A stretch of DNA of 9,127 nucleotides from JANYJJ01 sp043749975 (GCA_043749975.1 JAYVCL010000328.1:1-9127); one strand, 5' to 3'. Counted from the stretch's first letter, positions 1 to 6,923 are shown. The notes: generated from the letters alone by a model not told the origin. Program-made: numbers and translations.

Positions 1-50
1 GCGACTCCGGCGGAACCTTCCAGGAACTTGCGTCGATTGAACTCGGTCAT
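1..50 (-). CDS. N-terminus of a Tat-exported protein, probably ABC transporter substrate-binding protein (partial)
   Basis: Read on the minus strand, an ATG at 50-48 opens a frame that runs off the left edge after 16 full codons: MTEFNRRKFLEGSAGV. The RRKFL stretch is a twin-arginine (Tat) signal motif, so the protein is probably exported folded across the inner membrane. An AAGGAG ribosome binding site lies 6 bases before the ATG (plus-strand 57-62). The gene follows the ABC ATPase gene in the same direction after 79 bases, so a periplasmic sugar-type substrate-binding protein is the likeliest identity. That rests on context alone; another Tat-exported protein, such as an oxidoreductase, is possible because the mature domain is outside the window. 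Confidence 0.7.
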   Translation of the reverse strand, partial: MTEFNRRKFLEGSAGV

Positions 51-129
51 TGTTGACTCCTTGGGTGTGGTGGATGCGAAAAAAAGAAATTGGACAAAAC
101 GGAATGAATGCAACCTGATCGTGCCGGCG

Positions 130-1203
130 TCAGGCCACCAGCCGCTGGCCGCTGCTAGCGTCGAACAAGTGAGCGCGCTGCAGGTCGGGCACCAGATGGA
201 TCGTGCTGCCGGGCATGAAATCATGGCGTTCACGGAACACTGCCGACAGGTCGGCGGTGCCATGGCGGCAAGCCACGAAGGTGTCCATTCCGGTGGGCTC
301 CATCACGACAACTCGCGCCGGGATACCGCCGTGATCGGCCAAGATCAAATGCTCGGGCCGGGTGCCGTAGACCACGGGTTGGCCGTCGCGACCGCCAGCG
401 TGCAGCGGTGCGTCGAGTCGGGTGCCGTCGGCAAGTTCGACCTGCATCTGCCCACCGCCAAGGCGCAGCGCGCCGGGCAGGAAGTTCATCGACGGCGAGC
501 CGATGAAGCCAGCCACGAACTGGTTGTTCGGGCGGTCGTAGAGTTCCAGCGGACTGCCGGTTTGTTCGATGCGGCCGTCGCGCATAACGACGATCTTGTC
601 ACCCATCGTCATTGCCTCGATCTGGTCGTGCGTGACATAGATCGACGTGGTTTTCAGGCGCTGGTGCAGTTCCTTGATCTCGCTGCGCATTGCCACCCGC
701 AGCTTCGCATCGAGGTTCGAGAGCGGCTCGTCGAACAAAAATACCTGCGGATCCCGCACGATCGCCCGGCCCATCGCGACGCGTTGGCGCTGGCCTCCCG
801 AAAGCTGGCGCGGGTAGCGATCGAGCAGCGGCATCAGCGCCAGGATTTCGGCGGCGCGCTCGACCTTGCTGACGATCGTCGCCTTGTCCTGGCGCGCCAG
901 GGCGAGCGAAAAGGCCATGTTCTCGCGCACCGTCATGTGCGGATACAAAGCGTAGTTCTGGAACACCATCGCGATGTCACGCTCTTTCGGCGCGACGTCG
1001 TTGACCCGCTTGTTGCCGATGCGGATCTCGCCGGAGGTGATCTGCTCCAGCCCCGCGATCATGCGCAGCAAGGTCGACTTGCCGCAGCCCGAGGGGCCGA
1101 CCAGCACGGTGAAGGAACCATCGGCGATGTCGATGTCCACGCCGTGAAGGATGGGCACTTCGCCGAAGTTTTTCTTCACCGCCTGGATCGTCACGCTGGC
1201 CAT
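130..1203 (-). CDS. ABC transporter ATP-binding protein, MalK/UgpC type (CUT1 family)
   Basis: A 357-residue ATPase that would power import of a sugar, polyol or sugar acid at the inner membrane. All ATPase motifs are in order: Walker A GPSGCGKST (36-44), Q-loop Gln82, signature LSGGQ (134-138), Walker B VFLFDEP (154-160), D-loop SNLD (162-165) and switch His192. The region from about 235 to 350 fits the C-terminal TOBE/regulatory domain of MalK-like proteins, and the length is normal for them. The start is supported by AGGAG (plus-strand 1211-1215) seven bases upstream. It is divergent from the tetronate operon and precedes a Tat-exported protein gene. The substrate is not readable from the sequence; uptake of tetronates or related C4 compounds is an inference from the neighbouring catabolic genes. 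The permease genes are not in the window. Confidence 0.95.
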   Translation of the reverse strand: MASVTIQAVKKNFGEVPILHGVDIDIADGSFTVLVGPSGCGKSTLLRMIAGLEQITSGEIRIGNKRVNDVAPKERDIAMVFQNYALYPHMTVRENMAFSLALARQDKATIVSKVERAAEILALMPLLDRYPRQLSGGQRQRVAMGRAIVRDPQVFLFDEPLSNLDAKLRVAMRSEIKELHQRLKTTSIYVTHDQIEAMTMGDKIVVMRDGRIEQTGSPLELYDRPNNQFVAGFIGSPSMNFLPGALRLGGGQMQVELADGTRLDAPLHAGGRDGQPVVYGTRPEHLILADHGGIPARVVVMEPTGMDTFVACRHGTADLSAVFRERHDFMPGSTIHLVPDLQRAHLFDASSGQRLVA

Positions 1204-1263
1204 GCACTGGCTCCTGAGAGTCGAGAGTCGCGGGCCACGGAAGGCCCCTTTTCATGATGCGAG

Positions 1264-1362
1264 GCCACCGCACACGCGCACGGTGGCTCCACGTTGCCGC
1301 CGCAGTATCGGCATTGGCAAGCCCCGCCGCCATCAGGGCAAACCGGTAGACAGTCGCCACCG
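1264..1362. repeat. Three copies of GCCACCG in the divergent intergenic region
   Basis: GCCACCG occurs at 1264-1270 and 1356-1362, and in inverted orientation (CGGTGGC) at 1281-1287. The first two form a perfect 7-bp inverted repeat with a 10-base spacer, extendable by two more pairs around one bulged base. The third copy lies just upstream of the -10 element of the GntR gene promoter. They could be regulator sites shared by the divergent transport and catabolic operons, or the paired copies could fold as a hairpin in the leader of the transporter transcript. Chance recurrence in GC-rich DNA cannot be excluded. Apart from this, the promoter and the palindrome, the region 1204-1388 shows nothing recognisable. 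Confidence 0.35.
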
Positions 1363-1376
1363 GAAATTTGTATGAT
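1347..1376 (+). promoter_or_regulatory. Putative sigma-70 promoter of the regulator-tetronate operon
   Basis: TAGACA at 1347-1352 matches the -35 consensus at five of six positions. TATGAT at 1371-1376 matches the -10 consensus at five of six, and the spacer is 18 bases. Transcription would start near 1383, about six bases before the ATG at 1389, giving an almost leaderless mRNA. This fits the absence of a Shine-Dalgarno sequence before that ATG. The assignment is by motif only. Confidence 0.5.
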
Positions 1377-1390
1377 GACCTGATAATCAT
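1372..1390. promoter_or_regulatory. Putative operator palindrome for the GntR-family regulator
   Basis: ATGATGACCTGATAATCAT is a 19-bp imperfect palindrome centred on 1381, with 7 of 9 pairs matching and perfect ATGAT/ATCAT ends. It covers most of the predicted -10 box, the expected transcription start and the first two bases of the start codon. A dimeric GntR regulator bound here would block its own promoter and the whole downstream operon, a common arrangement in FCD-type sugar-acid regulators. Binding is inferred from symmetry and position. Confidence 0.4.
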
Positions 1391-2198
1391 GGCACGTCCA
1401 CCTTCCACTGCACCCCCGGTCGCTGGAGCCGCTGTCCTCGCTGTGTCGACACGCCTGGTCGCCGAACGCCTGTCCGACCAGTTGGCCGCGCGGCTGGGCG
1501 ACCAGATCGACTCCGGCGCGCTGCGCCCCGGCGACCGCTTGCCCACCGAGCAGCAGCTCGCGCTCGCGCACGGGGTGTCGCGAACCGTCGTGCGTGAAGC
1601 CGTGCACCAACTCAAATCGCGCAAGCTGGTCGTCGCACGCCAGGGTTCGGGCGTGTTCGTTGCTGCCACGGCGTTCAACCAGCCGCTGGCGTTCGACCCC
1701 TTGGTGCTCGGCTCGGTGCAGGCGGTGGTTCATGTGGTCGAAGTGCGGCGCGCGCTCGAAGCCGAGATTGCGGCGCTCGCGGCCGAGCGCGCCACGCGGG
1801 TGCAGGTGGCCGCGATGCGGCGTGCGCTGAAGGCGATCGACACGGCCGTCGGCGCGGGTCACGACGGTGTGGCCGAAGACCTGGCCTTTCATCGGGTGAT
1901 CGGCGAGGCCACCGGCAACCCGCAGTTCAGGCTGGTGCTGGGTTTTCTCGAACAGTACTTGCGCGAAGGCATGCGCATCACCCGCGGCAACGAGGCGCGC
2001 CGCGACGACTTCATGCAAGCCGTGCGGCTGGAACACCAGTCCATCGTCGATGCGATTGCCGCCCGCGATCCGGTGGTGGCGCGCCGGCGCGCCCGCGAGC
2101 ACCTGGTTCGCAGCGAGCAGCGGCTGGTCGAAGGCGGCGTGATCTCGGGCGAGTGGCGGCCCGAGGCGGCCAACACCAGGCGATGGAGCGCCAAGTGA
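1389..2198 (+). CDS. GntR-family transcriptional regulator, FadR/FCD subfamily
   Basis: A 269-residue DNA-binding regulator, probably the ligand-controlled repressor of the tetronate genes it heads. The N-terminal winged helix-turn-helix is typical of GntR proteins: the run with GDRLPTEQQLA, then GVSRTVVREAVHQL and a GSGVFV wing, spans roughly residues 35-90. The C-terminal FCD domain shows the metal/ligand-site pattern D-x3-H (DLAFH), EHQSI and REHL, consistent with binding a small carboxylate. ATG 1389 is preferred because the predicted promoter would place transcription start just before it. A TTG at 1368 in the same frame lies upstream of that point. About 20 residues rich in Ala and Pro precede the HTH, slightly longer than usual. 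The gene overlaps ltnD by the sequence GTGA, so regulator and enzymes are probably one transcription unit. The effector may be a tetronate or an oxo-tetronate intermediate (inference). Confidence 0.92.
   Translation: MARPPSTAPPVAGAAVLAVSTRLVAERLSDQLAARLGDQIDSGALRPGDRLPTEQQLALAHGVSRTVVREAVHQLKSRKLVVARQGSGVFVAATAFNQPLAFDPLVLGSVQAVVHVVEVRRALEAEIAALAAERATRVQVAAMRRALKAIDTAVGAGHDGVAEDLAFHRVIGEATGNPQFRLVLGFLEQYLREGMRITRGNEARRDDFMQAVRLEHQSIVDAIAARDPVVARRRAREHLVRSEQRLVEGGVISGEWRPEAANTRRWSAK
2185..2188 (+). promoter_or_regulatory. Ribosome binding site that decides the ltnD start
   Basis: GGAG at 2185-2188 sits six bases before GTG 2195, whose first bases overlap the regulator stop codon as GTGA. The alternative in-frame ATG at 2183 and GTG at 2153 have no comparable site. 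GTG 2195 is therefore the preferred start. Confidence 0.6.
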
Positions 2199-3133
2199 GC
2201 GAGGGCGGCCGCGAGCAAGGCAAGGTGCTGGGCGTGGTCGGCCTGGGTTCGATGGGCTTCGGCGCGGCCATGACGGCGCTGCGCAAGGGTGTGGCCACCG
2301 TCGGGCTCGACACCCGCGCCGAGGCACGCGAGCGCTTCGCCCGCGAGGGCGGCCGCGTCACCGATTCGCTGGCTGCGCTCGGCGCGCAATGCGACGCGGT
2401 GGTGGTGCTGGTGGTCACGGCGGCGCAGACCGAAGAGGTGCTGTTCGGTGCCGACGGCCTGATCGACACGATGCGGCGCGGCTCGGTCGTGATTGCCTCG
2501 GCCACCGTCGACCCGAGCTTGCCGCCCGGCTGGCAGCAGCGGCTCGCGCAACGCGGCCTGTGGCTGATCGACGCACCGGTGTCGGGCGGTGCGGTGAAGG
2601 CGGCGGCCGGGCAGATGACGGTGATGGCCTCGGGCGCGCCCGAGGCGTTTGCCGCAGCCGGTGCGCTGCTCGACGCGATCGCCGGCAAGGTCTATCGCCT
2701 GGGCGACCGAGCCGGCATCGGCTCGACCGTGAAGATGGTGAACCAACACCTGGCGGGCGTGCACATCGCCGCCGCCTGCGAAGCCATGGCGCTGGGCATG
2801 CGGGCCGGGGCCGATGCGCGCGCGCTGTACGAGGTGATCTGCAACTCGGCCGGCATGAGCTGGATGTTCCAGAACCGCGTGCCGCACATCCTCGAAGGCG
2901 ACTACACGCCGCTGTCGTCGGTGAACATCTTCATCAAGGACCTGGGCATCGTGCTCGACGCGGCGCGCAAGCTGTCGTTCCCGCTGCCGCTGGCGTCTGC
3001 GGCGCATCAGCTCTACCTGGCCACCGCGGCGGCCGGCCATGGGGCCGAAGACGACTCGGCGGTGATCAAGTTCTATGCGGAGCTTGCCGGGATCGAATTG
3101 CCGAAAGCGGCGGTGGCGGCGGTGAAGCCGTGA
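2195..3133 (+). CDS. ltnD: L-threonate dehydrogenase (LtnD), beta-hydroxyacid dehydrogenase family
   Basis: A 312-residue NAD-dependent cytoplasmic enzyme expected to oxidise L-threonate to 2-oxo-tetronate (2-dehydro-L-erythronate). Visible family motifs are the Rossmann loop GLGSMG (16-21), the substrate-binding segment DAPVSGG (126-132), catalytic Lys180 in STVKMVNQ and KDLGI at 248-252. The segment around 212-254 (NSAGMSWMF, then the KDLG region) resembles LtnD and its relatives more than 3-hydroxyisobutyrate dehydrogenases. Position next to otnK and otnC-like genes supports the LtnD call over generic NAD(P)-dependent oxidoreductase. The start is GTG, with a GGAG site six bases upstream and a GTGA overlap with the regulator stop. 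The stop overlaps the otnK start in the same way. Activity on a different C4 sugar acid remains possible. Confidence 0.85.
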   Translation: MSEGGREQGKVLGVVGLGSMGFGAAMTALRKGVATVGLDTRAEARERFAREGGRVTDSLAALGAQCDAVVVLVVTAAQTEEVLFGADGLIDTMRRGSVVIASATVDPSLPPGWQQRLAQRGLWLIDAPVSGGAVKAAAGQMTVMASGAPEAFAAAGALLDAIAGKVYRLGDRAGIGSTVKMVNQHLAGVHIAAACEAMALGMRAGADARALYEVICNSAGMSWMFQNRVPHILEGDYTPLSSVNIFIKDLGIVLDAARKLSFPLPLASAAHQLYLATAAAGHGAEDDSAVIKFYAELAGIELPKAAVAAVKP

Positions 3134-4413
3134 TTCTTGGAATCATCGCCGACGACTTCACCGGTGCCACCGATGTGGCGAGCATGCTGGTGCGCGCCGG
3201 CATGCGCACGGTGCAGGTGATCGGCGTGCCGGGCATTGAAAGCGCCGGCGCGCTGCATGCCGATGCGGTTGTGGTCGCGCTGAAAACACGCACCGTGCCC
3301 GCGCTCGACGCGATCCGTGAATCGCTCTGCGCTTTGCGCTGGTTGCAGGCTTCGGGCATGCGTCAGTGCTACTTCAAATACTGCTCGACCTTCGATTCCA
3401 CGCCGGCCGGCAACATCGGCCCTGTCGCCGAAGCGCTGATGGACGCGCTCGGCGCCGACTTCACCATCGCCTGCCCGGCCTTCCCCGAGAACGGGCGCAC
3501 GGTTTTTCGCGGCCACCTGTTCGTCGGCGACGAGTTGCTCAGCGACTCCGGCATGCGCCATCATCCGCTGACGCCGATGACCGACGCCAACCTCGTGCGT
3601 GTGCTGCAGGTGCAGTGCCAGCGCCGGGTTGGCCTGCTGCGCCATGACGTGGTCGCGCAAGGCACAGCCGCCGTGCGTGACCGCCTGCATGCGTTGCGCG
3701 GCGAGGGTGTGTCGATCGCCATCGCCGACGCCATCGCCAACGCCGACCTGCGCGTGCTCGGTGCCGCCTGTGCCGACCTGCCGCTGTTGACCGCAGGCTC
3801 CGGCCTCGCGCTCGGCCTGCCTGCGGTCTACGCCGAACGCGGCTGGCTGACGCTGGATGCGCATGCGGGCGACCTCGACGCTGCGCACGGCGGTGCCGCC
3901 GTGCTGGCCGGCTCGTGTTCGATCGCCACCAGCGCGCAGGTGCAGCGCTGGCAGCAGGCCGGGCGGCCCGCGTTCAGCATCGATCCGCGTGCGCTGACGC
4001 GCGCCGAGCCGGTGGCGGCACGGGCACTGGCGTGGTCGCAAGCGCACCTGCCGGACGAGGCCGTGCTGATCCATGCGAATGTTTCGGCGCAAGAGCTCAG
4101 CGCCGTGCAGGCCGAACTCGGCGCGATGCAGGCCGGTGCCCTGGTCGAAGACTGCATGGCGCAGATCGCCCGTGGTCTGGTCGAGCGCGGCGTGCGGCGG
4201 CTGGTGGTCGCGGGCGGCGAGACCTCCGGCGCGGTGGTGCAGGCGCTGGGCATCACGCAGTTGCGCATCGGGCCGGCCATCTGCCCCGGCGTGCCGTGGA
4301 CGCAGGCCGAGGGCCGGCCGCACGACGCGCCGCTGCATCTGGCGTTGAAATCGGGCAACTTCGGCGGGCCTGATTTCTTCGACGAAGCGCTTCGATGGGG
4401 CGCCGCCGCATGA
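3130..4413 (+). CDS. otnK: 3-oxo-tetronate kinase (OtnK), four-carbon acid sugar kinase family (formerly DUF1537)
   Basis: A 427-residue kinase predicted to transfer phosphate from ATP to the 4-OH of 3-oxo-tetronate. The N-terminal substrate domain opens with IADDFTGATD (6-15) and carries KYCSTFDST (83-91) and PAFPENGR (117-124). The C-terminal nucleotide domain has GSCS (261-264), AGGETSG (361-367) and LKSGNFGGPDFF (406-417). This two-domain layout and length match the DUF1537 acid-sugar kinases. GTG 3130 is chosen because it gives the family N-terminus immediately and overlaps the ltnD stop as GTGA; no strong ribosome binding site precedes it, so translation is probably coupled to ltnD. The stop overlaps the next ATG as ATGA. 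A longer open frame upstream in this phase is only out-of-frame readthrough of ltnD. Choice among DUF1537 substrates rests mainly on neighbours. Confidence 0.9.
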   Translation: MILGIIADDFTGATDVASMLVRAGMRTVQVIGVPGIESAGALHADAVVVALKTRTVPALDAIRESLCALRWLQASGMRQCYFKYCSTFDSTPAGNIGPVAEALMDALGADFTIACPAFPENGRTVFRGHLFVGDELLSDSGMRHHPLTPMTDANLVRVLQVQCQRRVGLLRHDVVAQGTAAVRDRLHALRGEGVSIAIADAIANADLRVLGAACADLPLLTAGSGLALGLPAVYAERGWLTLDAHAGDLDAAHGGAAVLAGSCSIATSAQVQRWQQAGRPAFSIDPRALTRAEPVAARALAWSQAHLPDEAVLIHANVSAQELSAVQAELGAMQAGALVEDCMAQIARGLVERGVRRLVVAGGETSGAVVQALGITQLRIGPAICPGVPWTQAEGRPHDAPLHLALKSGNFGGPDFFDEALRWGAAA

Positions 4414-5075
4414 ACCTCTTCCACGCACAGCGCGAAGAGATTTGCCGCGCCGGCCGCTCACTGTTCGAGCGTGGCTATGTGCACGCCAGCGCCGGCAACA
4501 TCAGCCTGCGGTTGCCCGAGGGGCAGGGCTTTCTCATCACCCCCACCGACGCCTGCCTGGGCCTGCTGCAACCCGACCGGCTCGCGCACACCGATGCCTC
4601 AGGTGCGCTGCTCAGCGGCCCGCGCGCCAGCAAGACGCTGGCGCTGCACCAGCGCATCTATGCCGCCGCGCCCGAAGCGAATTGCGTGCTGCACAGCCAC
4701 AGCACGCACCTCGTGGCGCTCTCGCTCACCGGTGTGTGGAGCGCGGCGAGCATCCTGCCGCCGATCACGCCTTACTTCGTGATGAAGGTCGGCCAGGTGC
4801 CGTTGATTCCGTACCACCGCCCTGGCGATCCCGCCGTGGCCGAGCGGGTGGGCACCGAGATCGAAGCGGCAGTGGCGCGCGGCACGCCGATTCGCGCGGT
4901 GATGTTGGAGCGCCTCGGCCCGAACGTTTGGCACGACTGCGTGGCAGCAGCGATGGCGGTGCTCGAAGAGCTGGAAGAAACCGCGCGGCTCTGGCTGCTG
5001 AGCGCGCGCCGGGCCAGCCCACTCACCGAGGCGCAGATCGACGAGTTGCGCCGCCACTTCGGCGCGCGCTGGTGA
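4410..5075 (+). CDS. otnC: OtnC-like class II aldolase/adducin-family protein (putative 3-oxo-tetronate 4-phosphate decarboxylase) with altered metal site
   Basis: A 221-residue class II aldolase-fold protein in the slot of OtnC, which decarboxylates 3-oxo-tetronate 4-phosphate to dihydroxyacetone phosphate and CO2. Family features are SAGNISLR (27-34), ITPTDACLG (43-51), the zinc-binding HSH (His95 and His97) and the helix EELEETARL (186-194). Two expected residues are missing. Compared without gaps to E. coli FucA from memory, Thr76 lies exactly 19 residues before the first HxH histidine, where FucA has Glu73. Leu169 in ERLG takes the place of the third zinc ligand, His155 of FucA HHG. His175 follows nearby. 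ATG 4410, overlapping the otnK stop as ATGA, is preferred over in-frame ATG 4395. The fold and operon role are clear, but the reaction and metal dependence are uncertain; it may be a diverged enzyme. Confidence 0.75.
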   Translation: MNLFHAQREEICRAGRSLFERGYVHASAGNISLRLPEGQGFLITPTDACLGLLQPDRLAHTDASGALLSGPRASKTLALHQRIYAAAPEANCVLHSHSTHLVALSLTGVWSAASILPPITPYFVMKVGQVPLIPYHRPGDPAVAERVGTEIEAAVARGTPIRAVMLERLGPNVWHDCVAAAMAVLEELEETARLWLLSARRASPLTEAQIDELRRHFGARW

Positions 5076-5109
5076 GCGCCGCGCCGACAGCCACGCAAGG
5101 AGACCGACG

Positions 5110-6141
5110 ATGAAACTGCTGATCACCGGAGGCGCAGGCTTTCTCGGCGCGCGCCTCGCGCGCACGCTGCTCGCGCGCGGGCTGCTGTGTGGCCGCAGCA
5201 TCGAGTGCATGGTGCTGACCGACATCGCGCCGCCTCCCGCCGACCTGCTCGCCGATGCGCGCGTGCAGGTGCGCACCGGGCCGCTGCTCGCGCAGACCGA
5301 CGCGTTGCGCGACGAGCCGTTCGACGGCGTGTTCCACCTCGCCTCGGCCGTGTCGGGCGAATGCGAGGCCGATTTCGACCTTGGTCTGCGTTCCAACATC
5401 GACAGCACGCGCGCGCTGCTCGACGCGCTGCGCTTCAACGTGAATTCGACAAAAGCGGCGGGTGGCAACGTGCCGCGCCTGGTGTTCTCCAGCTCGGTGG
5501 CGGTGTTCGGGCCCGACCCGGCGGTGCCGCTGCCGAAGGTCGTTGCCGACGACACGCTGCCCGCGCCGCAAACCTCCTACGGAACGCACAAGCTGATCTG
5601 CGAGCACCTGGTGGCCGACTACACGCGCAAGGGCTACATCGATGGCCGCGCGGCACGGCTGATGACGGTGACGGTGCGGCCCGGCAAGCCGAACGGCGCG
5701 GCCTCGTCGTTCTTCAGCGGCATCATTCGCGAGCCGCTCGCCGGTGTCGAATCGATCTGCCCTGTCGATGCCAATGTGTCGCACCCGGTGTCGTCGCCCA
5801 CGCGCACGGTCGAAGGCCTGATCGCGGTGTTCGAGGCGAGCCGCGAAGCCTTCAACGGCCGCACGGCCATGAACCTGCCCGCGCTGAACGTGCGGGTCTG
5901 CGACATGCTGGACGCACTCGCCCAGGTGGCCGGAGCGGCCGTGCGCGAACGGGTGCGCTTCGAACGCGACGAGCGCATCGCCGGCATCGTCGCCAACTGG
6001 CCGGGCGGCGCGTCGGCGGCGCGTGCTTCAAGGCTCGGGCTGGCACCGCACGCCGACTTCGCCGAGATCATCCGCCAGTACATCGACGACTGCGCGGGCG
6101 CACCCGACGCCGGCCAGACATTGAAGGGCATGTCGAGATGA
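5110..6141 (+). CDS. denD: D-erythronate dehydrogenase (DenD), NAD-dependent epimerase/dehydratase-type SDR
   Basis: A 343-residue extended short-chain dehydrogenase expected to oxidise D-erythronate to 2-oxo-tetronate with NAD+. It has the N-terminal nucleotide loop TGGAGFLG (6-13), the FHLAS and FSSSVAVFG strands (75-79, 126-134), and the catalytic YxxxK as Tyr157-Lys161. The segments VRPGKPN (189-195), SFFSGIIREPLAG (200-212) and NLPALNV (255-261) are characteristic of DenD as I remember the family. An insertion of about eight residues near 109-116, including NVNSTK, appears absent from the homologue I recall. An AAGGAG site (5097-5102) lies seven bases before the ATG. This is the only non-overlapping junction in the operon, with 34 bases after otnC. 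The stop overlaps the next start as ATGA. Confidence 0.85.
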   Translation: MKLLITGGAGFLGARLARTLLARGLLCGRSIECMVLTDIAPPPADLLADARVQVRTGPLLAQTDALRDEPFDGVFHLASAVSGECEADFDLGLRSNIDSTRALLDALRFNVNSTKAAGGNVPRLVFSSSVAVFGPDPAVPLPKVVADDTLPAPQTSYGTHKLICEHLVADYTRKGYIDGRAARLMTVTVRPGKPNGAASSFFSGIIREPLAGVESICPVDANVSHPVSSPTRTVEGLIAVFEASREAFNGRTAMNLPALNVRVCDMLDALAQVAGAAVRERVRFERDERIAGIVANWPGGASAARASRLGLAPHADFAEIIRQYIDDCAGAPDAGQTLKGMSR

Positions 6142-6890
6142 ACCAGATCGACCTGCAAGGCCGCGTTGCCGTGATCACCGGCGGCGCGCAGGGCATCGGT
6201 TTTGCTGCGGCCGAGCGCATGCTGCGCTCGGGTGCCAGCGTCGTGCTGTGGGACATCGACGCCGCGCGTTTGCTGCAAGCCGAAGACGCGCTGCGCAAGC
6301 TCGGCCGCGTCAGCACGTCGATCGTCGAGCTGAGCGCCGAGGCCGACATTGCCGCCGCGACGCAAGCCGCTGTGTTGGCGCATGGCCGCATCGACATCCT
6401 GGTCAACAACGCCGGCATCACCGGCGGCAATGCGCCGACCTGGGAGCTTGCGCCCGAGGTGTGGCGCCGCGTCATCGAGGTCAACCTGGTCGGCCCGTTT
6501 CTCGCCTGCCGCGCGGTGGTGCCGCAGATGATCCAGCAAGGCTATGGCCGCATCGTCAACATCGCCTCGGTGGCGGGCAAGGAAGGCAACCCGAACGCCT
6601 CACACTACAGCGCCTCGAAGGCGGGGCTGATCGCGCTGACCAAGTCGCTCGCCAAAGAACTCGCGACCCAGGGCGTGCTCGTCAACGCGGTCTCGCCAGC
6701 GGCGGCGAAGACAGCGATCTTCGACACGATGACGCAGCAGCACATCGACTTCATGCTGAGCAAGATCCCGATGGCGCGCTTCCTCGAAGTCGGAGAAGCC
6801 GCCGCGATGATCGCCTGGCTGGCGTCGCAGGAGTGTTCGTTCAGCACCGGCGCGGTGTTCGATTTGTCGGGGGGGCGCGCGACGTATTGA
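6138..6890 (+). CDS. Classical short-chain dehydrogenase/reductase (FabG-like), substrate unknown
   Basis: A 250-residue oxidoreductase with a complete classical SDR core: TGGAQGIG (14-21), NNAG (90-93), structural Asn116, catalytic Ser144, Tyr157 and Lys161 (YSASK), and the closing LSGGRATY (243-250). Asp39 at the end of the second beta strand (VVLWDID) points to NAD rather than NADP, which suits a catabolic role. Its start overlaps the denD stop as ATGA, so it belongs to the tetronate operon, but it is not one of the characterised Ltn/Otn/Den enzymes. It could oxidise a C4 polyol, sugar or sugar acid feeding the pathway, or produce a 3-oxo acid directly and so avoid the isomerase not found here. 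Both ideas are inference. A fatty-acid FabG role is unlikely from context. Confidence 0.85.
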   Translation: MNQIDLQGRVAVITGGAQGIGFAAAERMLRSGASVVLWDIDAARLLQAEDALRKLGRVSTSIVELSAEADIAAATQAAVLAHGRIDILVNNAGITGGNAPTWELAPEVWRRVIEVNLVGPFLACRAVVPQMIQQGYGRIVNIASVAGKEGNPNASHYSASKAGLIALTKSLAKELATQGVLVNAVSPAAAKTAIFDTMTQQHIDFMLSKIPMARFLEVGEAAAMIAWLASQECSFSTGAVFDLSGGRATY

Positions 6891-6923
6891 CCCCGGCAAA
6901 AAGCCATGCCGACGCGTCCTGTT

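Noticed and set aside
51..129. T-rich stretch on the minus strand between the ATPase gene and the Tat-protein gene as a terminator
   Set aside because: The seven-base homopolymer (plus-strand A79-A85) is not preceded by a GC-rich hairpin on the minus strand, so the genes are treated as one transcription unit.
1232..1252. GGGCC/GGCCC hairpin followed by CTTTT in the divergent intergenic region
   Set aside because: The stem is only 5 bp and the T-run only 4. It faces the plus strand, where no upstream gene needs a terminator. Too weak to call.
28..1257. Long plus-strand open frame of 409 codons opposite the ABC ATPase
   Set aside because: It is antisense to a protein with every ATPase motif, shows no recognisable domain, and is the kind of open frame expected in GC-rich DNA.
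2389..4413. Apparent 674-codon frame suggesting an N-terminally extended kinase
   Set aside because: The part before 3130 is out-of-frame ltnD sequence, and the kinase family N-terminus begins exactly at GTG 3130.
5187..6890. Apparent 567-codon frame suggesting a DenD-SDR fusion
   Set aside because: The part before 6138 is an out-of-frame reading of denD. The real SDR starts at the ATGA overlap at 6138.
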